From: Mariniblastus sp.
GTDB lineage: Bacteria > Planctomycetota > Planctomycetia > Pirellulales > Pirellulaceae
Direction of reading: 5' to 3'
Length of the DNA stretch: 64,000 bases
NCBI GenBank assembly: GCA_028823415.1
Contig: JAPKBL010000014.1
Span: 1 to 64,000 of the forward strand
Shown here: piece by piece, positions 9,797 to 19,649 of the stretch
Layout of the letters: each line of letters begins with the position of its first letter
Numbering within the stretch: position 1 is the first letter of the stretch
Notes under the pieces: generated by a model
Told to the model about the DNA's origin: nothing
Database searches by the model: none
Seen by the model: the letters and a program-made list of their open reading frames with translations, nothing else
Translations under genes and position numbers: made by a program

Positions 9797-10540
9797 GTGA
9801 TGAACTTGGAAACTAAAAAACATATTCTGGTTGTCGAGGATGAAGAGCACTTAGCCGTTGGTATAAAATATAACCTCGAAGCTGAAGGCTTTCAGGTGAC
9901 CACCGTCGGCAACGGTTTAGTTGCCTTGAAAGCTATCGAGAGTCAATCATTACCGGTTGATTTAATCGTGCTTGACTTGATGCTGCCGGGCATGAGTGGG
10001 TATGAAGTTTGTGAGCAAGTGCGCCAATCGGGAAAGCGTATGCCGATTCTGATGCTCAGTGCCCGAACCCTTTCGGAAGACCGTACCCGCGGGTTTGAAG
10101 TGGGGGCAAGCCAGTACCTTGTTAAACCATTTGAGCTCGAGGAGTTATTGGCACGGATAAAAAATTTACTATCTCAAAGCACGGTTAGTGCGAATGGTGG
10201 AGCCAAGTTTCCGGCAAAAAATGTTGTTGAATTTGAATTCGGAGATGCGGTCGTTAATTTTCAAACCTACGAGATATCTGTCCGTGGGAAAGCGGCGCGG
10301 CTGACCCAATTGCAGATTAAGGTATTGAAATTTTTCGTCATGAACGAGGGAGTTGTTGTCCCCCGGGCAAAACTTCTGGAAGAGGTTTGGGGCATGCACG
10401 GAAACATGAATACGCGGGCGCCGGATCAAGTGCTGCGGCAATTGCGCAAGACATTCGAACTCAATCCTTCGATGCCGGTGCATTTTTTGACGATTAGAGA
10501 TGCCGGTTATCGGTTCTTGAAAAACCCTGTTCAGAAATAG
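9797..10540 (+). CDS. OmpR/PhoB-family response regulator
   Basis: Receiver domain (about residues 8-125) with acidic pair in VVEDEE, phospho-acceptor Asp in VLDLMLPGMSG (residue 59 or 60 depending on start) and the conserved Lys in YLVKPFE. A C-terminal winged-helix DNA-binding domain (about 150-245) ends in IRDAGYRFL, typical of OmpR-type regulators. GTG 9797 and ATG 9800 are adjacent possible starts. It is the partner of the kinase immediately upstream. The target genes cannot be inferred. Confidence 0.96.
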   Translation: MMNLETKKHILVVEDEEHLAVGIKYNLEAEGFQVTTVGNGLVALKAIESQSLPVDLIVLDLMLPGMSGYEVCEQVRQSGKRMPILMLSARTLSEDRTRGFEVGASQYLVKPFELEELLARIKNLLSQSTVSANGGAKFPAKNVVEFEFGDAVVNFQTYEISVRGKAARLTQLQIKVLKFFVMNEGVVVPRAKLLEEVWGMHGNMNTRAPDQVLRQLRKTFELNPSMPVHFLTIRDAGYRFLKNPVQK

Positions 10541-10707
10541 AACTGCGGAAAATCGGTTATCGCAGGCTGGCGAAACGAACGAATGGTTCGATTTTCATTT
10601 CTAGCTTGCGTTTTTTGCAAACGAGGCGGCGCAAAAGATTCACGCTTAAGAGCTGGGAGCGGCTCTCGGAAGTTCAGCACTCACGGTGCTGAAACTTACT
10701 ACGTGCC

Positions 10708-11001
10708 TCAGCATGACTGGGCAACGGGTTGGTTCGACGTTAAAGCGGCACCGGTATATCCGGGAGGCAGTGCGTAAACGCCGCCTGAGGGCGCGTTGTT
10801 GGTGTTGCCACCGACCTCAGAAAAAGCCTGAGTACCGTACATGCTCTGGCCGGAGGGGCGGTAATTAGCAGAGTAGGTTGAGTTTCCCGACATTCCAGGA
10901 AAGGACGACGCGGCGTTTTTGTCGGCAAGATTGCAGCCCCATTGAGATGTGAAAAGCAACAATCCGCCCACCATGGTCAAGCGTGTAAACGATCTCTTCA
11001 T
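10708..11001 (-). CDS. Small putative lipoprotein, unknown function
   Basis: 97-residue secreted protein. The N-terminus MKRSFTRLTMVGGLLLFTSQWGC is a basic-hydrophobic leader ending in a Cys at about residue 22. The lipobox is imperfect because Trp occupies the position before Gly-Cys, so lipid modification is likely but not certain. The mature part is rich in Gly, Ser, Asn and Tyr and has no recognised domain. ATG 11001 is preferred to the codon at 11016 because it puts the basic residues right at the start of the leader. Confidence 0.6.
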   Translation of the reverse strand: MKRSFTRLTMVGGLLLFTSQWGCNLADKNAASSFPGMSGNSTYSANYRPSGQSMYGTQAFSEVGGNTNNAPSGGVYALPPGYTGAALTSNQPVAQSC

Positions 11002-11237
11002 TGCCCCTGCCCTCATGCGTGAAATCCAACTTCGAAACGGTTCGTTTTACGCCACACGACTTAATGCTGGCCGAACCTCGAAGTGTTCGCGATGGATCGC
11101 CATCAGGTTGATCAAATCGGTGTAAAAAACCAAGAATGATCAAGTCGCCCCGGTGTTTTCCTCAAGGTCGTTAAACTTTGACACGCGATCAAGTTAATGA
11201 AACTCAATTCAAGGAAACGACATTTAGCCGAGGCGGG

Positions 11238-12332
<1,095 letters not shown>

Positions 12333-12765
12333 GAAGAGTTTCCTTTAAATGCGTGCCTGTCCTGTCGGAGAATCCGAAAGCGCTGGTCTGGGAAGACCAC
12401 GCGATCGACTAAGGAAAGTATAGGAAAAACCACCTCAAGAATTGCGTTTGGTCTGTTTGCCAAATGTAATTCTTGTGTAATGTTTGTCCGAACGCTGGCA
12501 GTCGAACTGACCGCTGAAAGGAGGGGTCTGCGGAAAGGTGAGGTAGATTATTGTGGATTCGCCGTTAGGTAAATTCCGAAATCCCTTGCATGCGTGCGCA
12601 GCGATTTAACGGGAGCGAAAGCCTGTCGCCAGGTTGGTTTAAAGACCGAGTTCGCAACGCCTTAAAAGTGCGAGTTTTCTGACAGGTTCGAACGTTTTAG
12701 AAATGGTGAACGTTTTGGAAATGGTGAACGTATTGGAAATGGTGAACGTATTGTCAGAAGAAAAT
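12333..12765. other. Intergenic region with desaturase promoter side and tandem repeat
   Basis: 433 bp between two minus-strand genes. It should contain the desaturase promoter at its left end and the 3' flank of the PfkB-family kinase at its right end, where the 18-bp tandem repeat sits. The plus-strand frame over 12213-12572 overlaps the desaturase start and has no family features, so I do not call it a gene. Confidence 0.6.
12690..12753. repeat. 18-bp tandem repeat, 3.5 copies
   Basis: The unit gaacgttttggaaatggt repeats at 12690, 12708 and 12726, with a partial copy at 12744-12753. Copies differ at one or two positions (tta/ttt/tat). The array ends 12 bp from the stop codon of the kinase gene on the minus strand. 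It does not form an obvious hairpin. Its role is unknown. Confidence 0.9.
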
Positions 12766-13764
12766 TTAACCGATCACAGAAGCGACGTGGTCTGTTAGCG
12801 ATACATCGATACGTGGGCCAATATTCTCAACCACGCGAGACGCGAAGTAATTACCCCATTTGGCTGCATTGCTGGCACTCATTCCCGATGTAATCCCGTA
12901 GAGCGCTCCTCCGGCAAACGCGTCACCGGCGCCATTGGTATCGATGGCGTTTACAGGGAAACCGTTGACTTTGGAAACGTTTCCTTTTTCAACGACGAAG
13001 GCGCCGTCGCCACCATCGGTAATGAAAGCAAGGTCACAAATCGCAGCCATTTTGTTTGTGCACTCATTAATGTCGTCGCTTTGAAAAAACTGCTTCGCTT
13101 CGTCCGCATTGCAGAAGATAATATCACAATAATCTTTCACAACGCCGTGGAAATCATCGGCGAATCGATCAATTAAAAATGCATCCGAAAACGTAAACGC
13201 AGTTCTGACCCCCAGTCGTTTCGATTGTTCAAAGGCTTCAACGCATGCGGCTCTCGGTTCTTCAGCATCCCAAAGATATCCCTCAATGTAACTGCATTTA
13301 GATTGAGAAAGTAAATCGACATCGATCTCGGATTTCGTCAGGGTTGTCGAGATTCCTAGGTGAGTGCACATCGTTCGCTCGGCGTCGGGTGTGGTTAAAA
13401 CGACGCAAGTGCCGGTTGGCAAGGCCGCTTCGGGGGCAAGGGGGACAGGGAAAACGATACCGGACTGTTCCATATCCTGTTTATAGAATTCCCCGTTGGT
13501 ATCGTGGGCGACTTTGCCGCAATAAACACCGCTTCCACCGCTCTGGGCGATTGCGACCATGGTGTTTGCAGCCGAGCCTCCAGAGGCCAGACGAAGATTT
13601 TTACTTTCCAATTGACTGAGAACCTGCGCCTGACTCTCGGTGTCCATTAATGACATTCCGCCTTTGCCAAGCTTCAAATCTGTAATCAGCTCGTCTTCTA
13701 CTTGCGCCAGGGTATCAACAATCGCATTACCAACACCAAACACGTTGTAGTTTTTTTCAGTCAC
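12766..13764 (-). CDS. PfkB-family carbohydrate/nucleoside kinase (adenosine-kinase-like)
   Basis: 332-residue ribokinase-fold enzyme. The N-terminal family motif GGSAANTM begins at about residue 62. The C-terminal signature DTNGAGDAFAGG has the catalytic Asp at residue 281. The overall pattern (start NVFGVGNAIVD, FCNADEAKQF) resembles the bacterial adenosine-kinase-like group that phosphorylates nucleosides or sugars with ATP. Specificity for adenosine is an inference. The gene stands alone and is divergent from the thpR homologue, with 130 bp between them for two promoters. Confidence 0.9.
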   Translation of the reverse strand: MTEKNYNVFGVGNAIVDTLAQVEDELITDLKLGKGGMSLMDTESQAQVLSQLESKNLRLASGGSAANTMVAIAQSGGSGVYCGKVAHDTNGEFYKQDMEQSGIVFPVPLAPEAALPTGTCVVLTTPDAERTMCTHLGISTTLTKSEIDVDLLSQSKCSYIEGYLWDAEEPRAACVEAFEQSKRLGVRTAFTFSDAFLIDRFADDFHGVVKDYCDIIFCNADEAKQFFQSDDINECTNKMAAICDLAFITDGGDGAFVVEKGNVSKVNGFPVNAIDTNGAGDAFAGGALYGITSGMSASNAAKWGNYFASRVVENIGPRIDVSLTDHVASVIG

Positions 13765-13894
13765 TTTTTTGTCCAGTTAGTGCTACTCAAAGATTAATGA
13801 GACCATTATTGGGTTTTTCGTAATATCTGCAACCAGCGTTGGGGATAGTTTAAGCCCCTCGCCCAAGGCGGGGGCGTTCGATTAAACTATTGGG

Positions 13895-14467
13895 ATGGGA
13901 AAGATCAAAACATTTATTGCGGTTAAAGTCTCGGAGCGGGTCAATAACAACGTCAGCAAAGTCGTGGGGCGATTGACGACCTTGTGTGACCAGTACCGCT
14001 GGGTCGAGCATGAAAATCAACTCGTTGCGCTTAATTTCGTCGGCGAGGTTGCCGACATCGAGGTGCCTGAACTGTGCAAGCTCATCAAGGGGGCGGTAGA
14101 ACCGCTTGAATCGTTCGAGATATCGTTGCAGGGGGTTGATGGGTTTTCCAGCGCCCAAGAGCCACGAACCCTTTGGATTGGTGTCGACCAAGGGCGAGAG
14201 CAGTTGTGCGAACTCTACTCGGTTTTGGAGGGGGTGCTGCATCATTGGGGGGTAAATAAAGACCGCAATGAATACTTGCCGCACATGACCTTGGGAAGAC
14301 TGTCTCGCGGAGGACACTGGAACGAGGAATTATTAAAATTGGTTCATAAACTAAGAAATCACGATGGCGGGTTTTGCCACGTTGACGAGGTAATTGTTTT
14401 TGCGAGCTACACAGAACGGGGACGCCCAAGCTACACGCCGATGGCGAGGCTAAAGCTCAAGGGGTGA
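13895..14467 (+). CDS. thpR: ThpR/2H-phosphoesterase homologue with one HxT motif lost
   Basis: 190-residue protein of the 2'-5' RNA ligase / RNA 2',3'-cyclic phosphodiesterase family. It starts with the typical KTFIAVKV strand. The second catalytic motif is intact (PHMTLGR, His130-x-Thr132). In the first, the expected HLTL after EN is replaced: residues 41-49 read NQLVALNFV, so both His and Thr are missing. Family enzymes use two His for cyclic phosphate hydrolysis. This one is therefore probably altered or inactive as a phosphodiesterase, but could still bind RNA ends. A 468-bp reading frame on the opposite strand is a shadow. Confidence 0.85.
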   Translation: MGKIKTFIAVKVSERVNNNVSKVVGRLTTLCDQYRWVEHENQLVALNFVGEVADIEVPELCKLIKGAVEPLESFEISLQGVDGFSSAQEPRTLWIGVDQGREQLCELYSVLEGVLHHWGVNKDRNEYLPHMTLGRLSRGGHWNEELLKLVHKLRNHDGGFCHVDEVIVFASYTERGRPSYTPMARLKLKG

Positions 14468-14649
14468 ACTAGAAAGCATTTTTTGTTTTTTGACGCGTCA
14501 GGCCGTTCCGCGACTGGATCAGACAGAACTTCTATAGAGGTTTTAATCGAGGTACTTTACATTGTTGAAAAGTAAAAGAATCGTCGGTTAAATTTGGCCC
14601 GATGACATTTATTTATCGAAATCTAAACTCCATTCCCAATCGAATCTAA

Positions 14650-16449
14650 ATGCCAATTTTTTCAAGCCAAACATTTGACGACCCCCTACTTAATTTTGCG
14701 ACGGTCTTAATCGCCGGTATCATCGGCGGCGAATTAATTGCTTTAATTCGATTGCCGAAGGTGACGGGCTGGATCGCGACGGGGATATTGCTTCGCCAAC
14801 TTCAATTGCCTGGGATGCAGGTTACTGAAAATGGAGTCAATGAGTTAGATAACTTTCTTCCCTACATGCATTTCGTTCTCGGTTTCATTGCGTTTACCGT
14901 TGGGGCGACGCTTTATTTCTCAAGCCTTAGAAATGCTGAAAAACGAGTCGGTTCTCTGTTACTTGGAGAAATGCTGATCACGCCGGTGGTCGTTGGAGCG
15001 ATTCTATTGTTCATTGGCCCGTTGTTGCCCGGTGGCGAGTCGATGACGAGAAATCCAGCGATTCTTTTGGCGGCGATTGCGATCGCGGGCGCCCCAGGAA
15101 CCACTGTGTTGGTCATTCAAGAGGCGCGTGCGCGCGGTATTTTAACGCGTACTCTTTTGGCCGTGATTGGTCTGATCGATATGGTGGCCGTTGCGGTTTT
15201 TGTTTTTGTAGAAGCGTTTCTCGGTGATAATGTTGGCTGGTTGTTTGCGTTACAAGAAGTTGCTGTTCAATTCGGTTTGACGTTTTTAATCGGTTTGTCC
15301 TGTGCTGGGGTTGGAATCTTGCTGACACGGACGGTGGTGAGCCCGGCATTTCTCGGTCCGACGATGGTAGCAATCGTACTTGCTGCCTGGGGGTTGGCGT
15401 CCGGATTTGGTGCGTCAGGTGGTATTTTGGCATGCACCTTTGCCGGGATTGCCGTTACGAATCTCCGGCATGATCTCGTTCGATCTTGCGAGGCGTATTT
15501 GCAATCGATCGGTGGAGTCTTGTTTGCGCTGTTTTTCACGTTTGCGGGAATGAGGCTGGACTTTGGGCTGGTTCCACAATCGTTGGCATTGGTGCTGTTG
15601 TATTTCTTTGCTCGGTTAATCGCCAAGGTCTTAAGTGCTTACACCTCGATGACGCTCTCGGGCGGGACAAGCAATGTTCGGAAATATTTAGGAATTGCGT
15701 TGTTGCCGCACGGTGGTGTTGCCGTTGGACTGATTCTCTTGGTTGCCAGTGATTCGAGTTTTGATCCTGAGGTCAAGGAGATTGTGAACACGGTTGGTTT
15801 GGCTGCGTTAGCAATTAATCAGCTTCTTGGTCCAAGCGCGACTCGTTTATCCATTCTTCGATCGGGTGAGGATCATAATGACCGCCCGAGATTGCTTGAC
15901 TTTTTGCAGGAGCAACGCATCTCGGTTGGGCTTATCGGTGACAGCAAAGAAGAGGTGATTGGAAGTCTCGTTGACCAGCTGTATCGGACATCGAAAATCG
16001 AATTGTCTCAAGATGAATTTATCAAGCAAGTTTTGGAGAGGGATGCCGAAGAGACGACCTGTGTCGGGCGAGGCTTGATGATTCCTCATGCCATTCTTGA
16101 TGAAGGAACTGAAATCCGGGGAGTGCTCGGGTTGAGTAGTAAAGGTTTGGATCTGGGCGCACCGGATGGACGTTTAGTGCATGCGGTGCTACTGCTGGCA
16201 ACTCCTGAATTCGAACGCAATCGCCATCTAGAAGTGATTGCAGCGTTTGCGACTGCCATTGTGAAGGATATGAACTTGGTGGAACAGCTTTATCACGCGA
16301 GAAGCCCGGCACATGCCTATGACGTACTGCATGCGGACGACCAAGCGGAGCTAAACTACTTTTTGGAAGACGCGGCCGATCGAGCTGGTTTGCGTGAAGA
16401 AGAGTTGTCTGAATTGGAAAAGGTCAACAAGCGGGAAATTAGGACATAA
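14650..16449 (+). CDS. Cation/proton antiporter fused to PTS EIIA domain
   Basis: 599 residues. Residues 1-400 form a CPA-type sodium/potassium-proton exchanger with about 12 membrane helices, including AGAPGTTVLVIQEAR and the LLPHGGVAVGLILL helix. A soluble domain at about 420-570 resembles the nitrogen/fructose PTS EIIA-2 fold, with the putative phospho-His480 in GRGLMIPHAILDEG. This fusion suggests that transport is controlled by phosphorylation or by sensing through the EIIA-like domain. No PTS gene is nearby. Known planctomycete and other bacterial antiporters share this architecture. The substrate ion is not determinable. Confidence 0.9.
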   Translation: MPIFSSQTFDDPLLNFATVLIAGIIGGELIALIRLPKVTGWIATGILLRQLQLPGMQVTENGVNELDNFLPYMHFVLGFIAFTVGATLYFSSLRNAEKRVGSLLLGEMLITPVVVGAILLFIGPLLPGGESMTRNPAILLAAIAIAGAPGTTVLVIQEARARGILTRTLLAVIGLIDMVAVAVFVFVEAFLGDNVGWLFALQEVAVQFGLTFLIGLSCAGVGILLTRTVVSPAFLGPTMVAIVLAAWGLASGFGASGGILACTFAGIAVTNLRHDLVRSCEAYLQSIGGVLFALFFTFAGMRLDFGLVPQSLALVLLYFFARLIAKVLSAYTSMTLSGGTSNVRKYLGIALLPHGGVAVGLILLVASDSSFDPEVKEIVNTVGLAALAINQLLGPSATRLSILRSGEDHNDRPRLLDFLQEQRISVGLIGDSKEEVIGSLVDQLYRTSKIELSQDEFIKQVLERDAEETTCVGRGLMIPHAILDEGTEIRGVLGLSSKGLDLGAPDGRLVHAVLLLATPEFERNRHLEVIAAFATAIVKDMNLVEQLYHARSPAHAYDVLHADDQAELNYFLEDAADRAGLREEELSELEKVNKREIRT

Positions 16450-16740
16450 AATAGGCAAAACAGATTTGTTTAAAGTTCGGGTTGATAAATCTTCGATAAC
16501 TGTACAAAATTGAGCTAGTTTGATTTTTGGTTGAAATTCAGGATTTTCCGAAAAAAAGTGGATGGATTGACCATACGTGTCCACGCAACTGCGAATCTTA
16601 TAGCTGAAGGCACTTGTAAACCCGTTTTGCGAGTCGTATCGTAGTCTTCGTTGCGAGGGTTGGGGCGAAAGTTCTGAGCCTGTTCGATTGAAACTGCTGC
16701 GAGGCCTTGAGAGATTACTCGATTCCTAGCAGGAGATCAG

Positions 16741-18057
16741 ATGGCGACCACGACTTCATCAAAAAGTGTTGTGAAAACAGCTTTAGCCGACGCAAAGAGC
16801 CCGGTACTGGCAATAGCCGGAAGTAATTCCGGGCAGAATAAGATAGCGACACCGACACCGACACCGACACCGACTGTAACCAAGACTTCCCCCTCCAATA
16901 GCAAAGTAGAGATACGCATGGCCAAAGCAAAAAATTCCGCGAAATCAGCGTCTAAGAAAGCTGTTGGTAATTCCAAGAAAAAAGTCGAAGTGGCTGCCGT
17001 CGATAAAATGCTTTCTGAGAATGAGACGTTGAAGACTGCGGTTCAGCAAATCGAAGCCCAGTTTGGTGCGGGATCGATTATGGCTCTGGGCAACGATTCC
17101 AATCAGGAGATTCGCGGTATTTCGACGGGGAGTCTTTCGCTCGATATGGCACTTGGAGGAAGTGGACTTCCGTGCGGCCGTATCATTGAGATTTATGGTC
17201 CTGAGTCGAGCGGCAAGACGACGCTTGCTTTGCATGCGATCGCGGAGGCTCAGAAAACTGGAGGGATCGCTGCATTCGTGGACGCGGAACATGCGTTCGA
17301 TCCGACGTGGGCCAAAAAGCTAGGCGTCTCGTTGGATACGTTGCTTGTTTCCCAGCCGAGCAGTGGCGAGGAGGCAATGCAGATTGTCGAGATGCTTGTG
17401 AAGTCCAATGCTGTCGACGTTATCGTCATCGACTCCGTCGCCGCGTTGGTTCCGAGAAAAGAATTGGAAGGCGAGATTGGTGATTCGCATGTTGGATTGC
17501 AGGCGAGATTGATGAGTCAATCCATGCGGAAGCTCACTGGGGCGATTTCGCGGAGTAAAACGTGCACAATTTTTATTAATCAAATTCGTGAAAAAATTGG
17601 CGTCATGTTTGGAAGTCCGGAAACGACTCCGGGTGGGCGTGCTCTGAAATTTTACACCTCGGTCCGAATTGACGTTCGTCGGATAGGCGCATTAAAGGAC
17701 GGTGATGTTCAGGTGGGGCAAAGAGTCAAAGCGAAAATTGTGAAAAACAAGGTCGCTCCGCCCTTCCGGATCGCCGAATTCGACATGATGCACACCAACG
17801 GTATCAGTTACGAAGGAGACGTACTTGACCTCGGCGTCGCTCACCAGATTGTTGCGAGAAGCGGGTCCTGGTTTAAATATGATGGTACCCATCTTGGGCA
17901 GGGAAAAGAAAAAGCTAGGAATTTCTTGATCGAAAATAGGGATATCTGTGAGGAAATCCGTCAGAAAGTTCTTGAGGCAGGCGGTTATGTGGAGGACATC
18001 AGTGAAGTTCTTGAGGGAATCGATAAAGACGCGAAAGTCCATCCTCCTAAAATCTAG
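16741..18057 (+). CDS. recA: RecA recombinase with long N-terminal extension
   Basis: DNA strand-exchange ATPase. Walker A GPESSGKT lies at 153-160, followed by [12 protein letters not shown] (Walker B) and the L2 region with [12 protein letters not shown]. In E. coli RecA the Walker A is at 66-73, so this protein has about 87 extra N-terminal residues, rich in Ser, Thr, Lys and Ala, including a Thr-Pro run coded by an accgac hexanucleotide repeat. The start at 16741 is supported by an AGGAG site five bases upstream. ATG 16918 (MAKAKNSAK) is a second in-frame candidate with a weaker site, giving 379 residues. A strong terminator follows. Confidence 0.96.
   Translation: MATTTSSKSVVKTALADAKSPVLAIAGSNSGQNKIATPTPTPTPTVTKTSPSNSKVEIRMAKAKNSAKSASKKAVGNSKKKVEVAAVDKMLSENETLKTAVQQIEAQFGAGSIMALGNDSNQEIRGISTGSLSLDMALGGSGLPCGRIIEIYGPESSGKTTLALHAIAEAQKTGGIAAFVDAEHAFDPTWAKKLGVSLDTLLVSQPSSGEEAMQIVEMLVKSNAVDVIVIDSVAALVPRKELEGEIGDSHVGLQARLMSQSMRKLTGAISRSKTCTIFINQIREKIGVMFGSPETTPGGRALKFYTSVRIDVRRIGALKDGDVQVGQRVKAKIVKNKVAPPFRIAEFDMMHTNGISYEGDVLDLGVAHQIVARSGSWFKYDGTHLGQGKEKARNFLIENRDICEEIRQKVLEAGGYVEDISEVLEGIDKDAKVHPPKI
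16848..16874. repeat. Hexanucleotide repeat (accgac) inside recA
   Basis: Four to five tandem copies of accgac lie within the recA N-terminal extension and encode alternating Thr and Pro. A change of copy number would keep the frame, because the unit is two codons long. It would lengthen or shorten the Thr-Pro linker. Confidence 0.8.
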
Positions 18058-18427
18058 AATGTGTCTTTGTCACGGTTGTTATTAGATAGCGCCGCTAACT
18101 TATTGACACTGAAGTGATCGGTGATGAACATCTCAATCGCCAATTTCTCAATGAAAGATCGCCAACCCGACCGGCCCAATATGGCCGGTTTTTTTATTGG
18201 CGGTTCTCGATATTTCGACCTAGGCAGTCGGTTCGTTCAGCGGAGATATTTCGACTTTGATTTCTCTGGATGCCTTAGCCTTCGGAGCGTGGCTGACAAT
18301 CGAGTACGCAAAAACCTCGTGATTTTAATGTTCGGACATATTCGAGCCATGCTTTCTGGCGGTACAATGCATTACGATGAACTTGGTTAAAGATTGCCAG
18401 GGGATTGTGGATGATGAAAGGTTGACG
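18058..18427. other. Intergenic region after recA
   Basis: 370 bp with the recA terminator at its left part. The open frame 18121-18390 runs through the terminator hairpin and has no signal peptide or family features, so it is not called. An AAAGG ribosome-binding site at about 18417-18421 serves the next gene. Confidence 0.6.
18170..18195 (+). terminator. Rho-independent terminator downstream of recA
   Basis: A perfect seven-pair stem accggcc / ggccggt with a six-base loop (caatat) is followed directly by seven T. It lies 113 bp after the recA stop, so the transcript has a short untranslated tail. Confidence 0.9.
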
Positions 18428-19516
18428 ATGCGTGTAATAAAATCGACGCTGATTGGCATGATTGCATTAATTGCCGTTTGTTTATTAGTTAACGCGGTTG
18501 GCGCGCAATCTGGCGGTGCGGACGCGCGTGGTTTTTTGGGGGTTCATTATCAAATGGCCGACGATGGTAAAGGGATCGTCGTCATAAAAACGTTGGACGC
18601 CTCTCCGGCGAAAGGACGATTAAAGCCGGGGGATCAGATTTCGATTTTCGAGGGTCGCAAAATAAAGTCGCTTCGGCAATTCCAGGAGATGACGTCAAAG
18701 CATCGTGCTGGAGATGACGTTATCTTTGATGTCGTTCGTGCAGGGCAGTCTTTGACGGTCAATGTGAAATTAGTGAATTGGCCATCGGTGATTCCCGAAT
18801 TACCAAATATGAATTTAGGTGATCGTCCGTTTGAACGAGTCAATTTTGAAGCGCCGGATGGAGTTTCTATTGCCGCGGATCTTTATCACAAGTCGTTAGC
18901 CGCCGACGCGCCGATGATTGTTTTGTGTCATCAGGCGGGGTGGTCTCGAGGAGAGTACCGCCAAATCGCTCCGCGCCTAAATAAATTAGGTTACCAGTGT
19001 CTGGCGATCGACCAGCGCTCCGGTGGCAAGGTAAATGCAGTTGTCAATGAGACTCATCGACAGGCAGTCGCTCAGAAAAAATCGACTGAGTTTGTTGACG
19101 CCGAAAAAGATATTATTGCCGCAATCAAGTGGGCTCGAAAAAACTATCCTGAGTCAAAATTAATTTTATGGGGCAGTTCTTACAGTTCATCGCTAACTCT
19201 TCGGATTGCCGGGGAGAACCCCGAGTTGGTAAATGGGGCGATGGCGTTCTCTCCAGGGGAGTATTTCGGAGGCCAAGGTAAGGGAGATCATTGGATTGAG
19301 AACTCGGCAGCTAAAATCAAGGTGCCCGTGTTTATCACCTCGGCAAAAGAAGAGGCTCCCCGATGGCGAGCGATTTTCGATGCTATTCCCGCCGTTGGCA
19401 AAACTTTTTACGTCCCGAAAACGGACGGGAATCATGGCGCTCGGGCACTGTGGACCCAATTTGAAGACCATACAGGCTATTGGTCGGCCGTTGAGCAGTT
19501 CTTAGGCCAATTCTAG
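18428..19516 (+). CDS. Secreted PDZ-alpha/beta hydrolase fusion
   Basis: 362 residues with a signal peptide (MRVIKSTLIG start, hydrophobic to about residue 28, cut near VGA-QS). A PDZ-like domain follows at about 33-105 (FLGVHYQMADDGKG, GRLKPGDQISIF). An alpha/beta hydrolase domain follows at about 135-360: VLCHQAGWSRGEY is the oxyanion region, LWGSSYSSS the nucleophile elbow and DGNHGA the likely catalytic His. The elbow is G-S-S-Y-S, unusual because the last position is Ser rather than Gly. It may be a periplasmic esterase or carboxylic ester hydrolase. The PDZ domain could bind peptide termini. ATG 18428 is supported by AAAGG six bases upstream. Confidence 0.85.
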   Translation: MRVIKSTLIGMIALIAVCLLVNAVGAQSGGADARGFLGVHYQMADDGKGIVVIKTLDASPAKGRLKPGDQISIFEGRKIKSLRQFQEMTSKHRAGDDVIFDVVRAGQSLTVNVKLVNWPSVIPELPNMNLGDRPFERVNFEAPDGVSIAADLYHKSLAADAPMIVLCHQAGWSRGEYRQIAPRLNKLGYQCLAIDQRSGGKVNAVVNETHRQAVAQKKSTEFVDAEKDIIAAIKWARKNYPESKLILWGSSYSSSLTLRIAGENPELVNGAMAFSPGEYFGGQGKGDHWIENSAAKIKVPVFITSAKEEAPRWRAIFDAIPAVGKTFYVPKTDGNHGARALWTQFEDHTGYWSAVEQFLGQF

Positions 19517-19649
19517 TGAAACGATGTCCTGAAGACGCGCGTCTGAATCGCCTTAAATCCTAAATTTGAGACCACATGAAGTGATCGTTCTGGTCGATTT
19601 GGCATCTCGGCGATATATTGGGTGATCTGCCCTGTCTCCGGAAAAAGCA

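Noticed and set aside
12681-12700. GGTTCGAA string resembling a tRNA T-loop
   Set aside because: No acceptor, D-arm or anticodon stem can be folded around it. It is the start of the 18-bp repeat region.
13850-14317. 155-residue minus-strand frame over the ThpR homologue
   Set aside because: It is an antisense shadow of a protein with clear family features on the plus strand.
16715-16976. Minus-strand frames with Val-Gly/Val-Ser runs opposite recA
   Set aside because: They arise from the accgac repeat read on the other strand.
18121-18390. 89-residue open frame after recA
   Set aside because: It passes through the recA terminator hairpin, has no signal peptide or conserved residues, and its end overlaps the next gene's leader.
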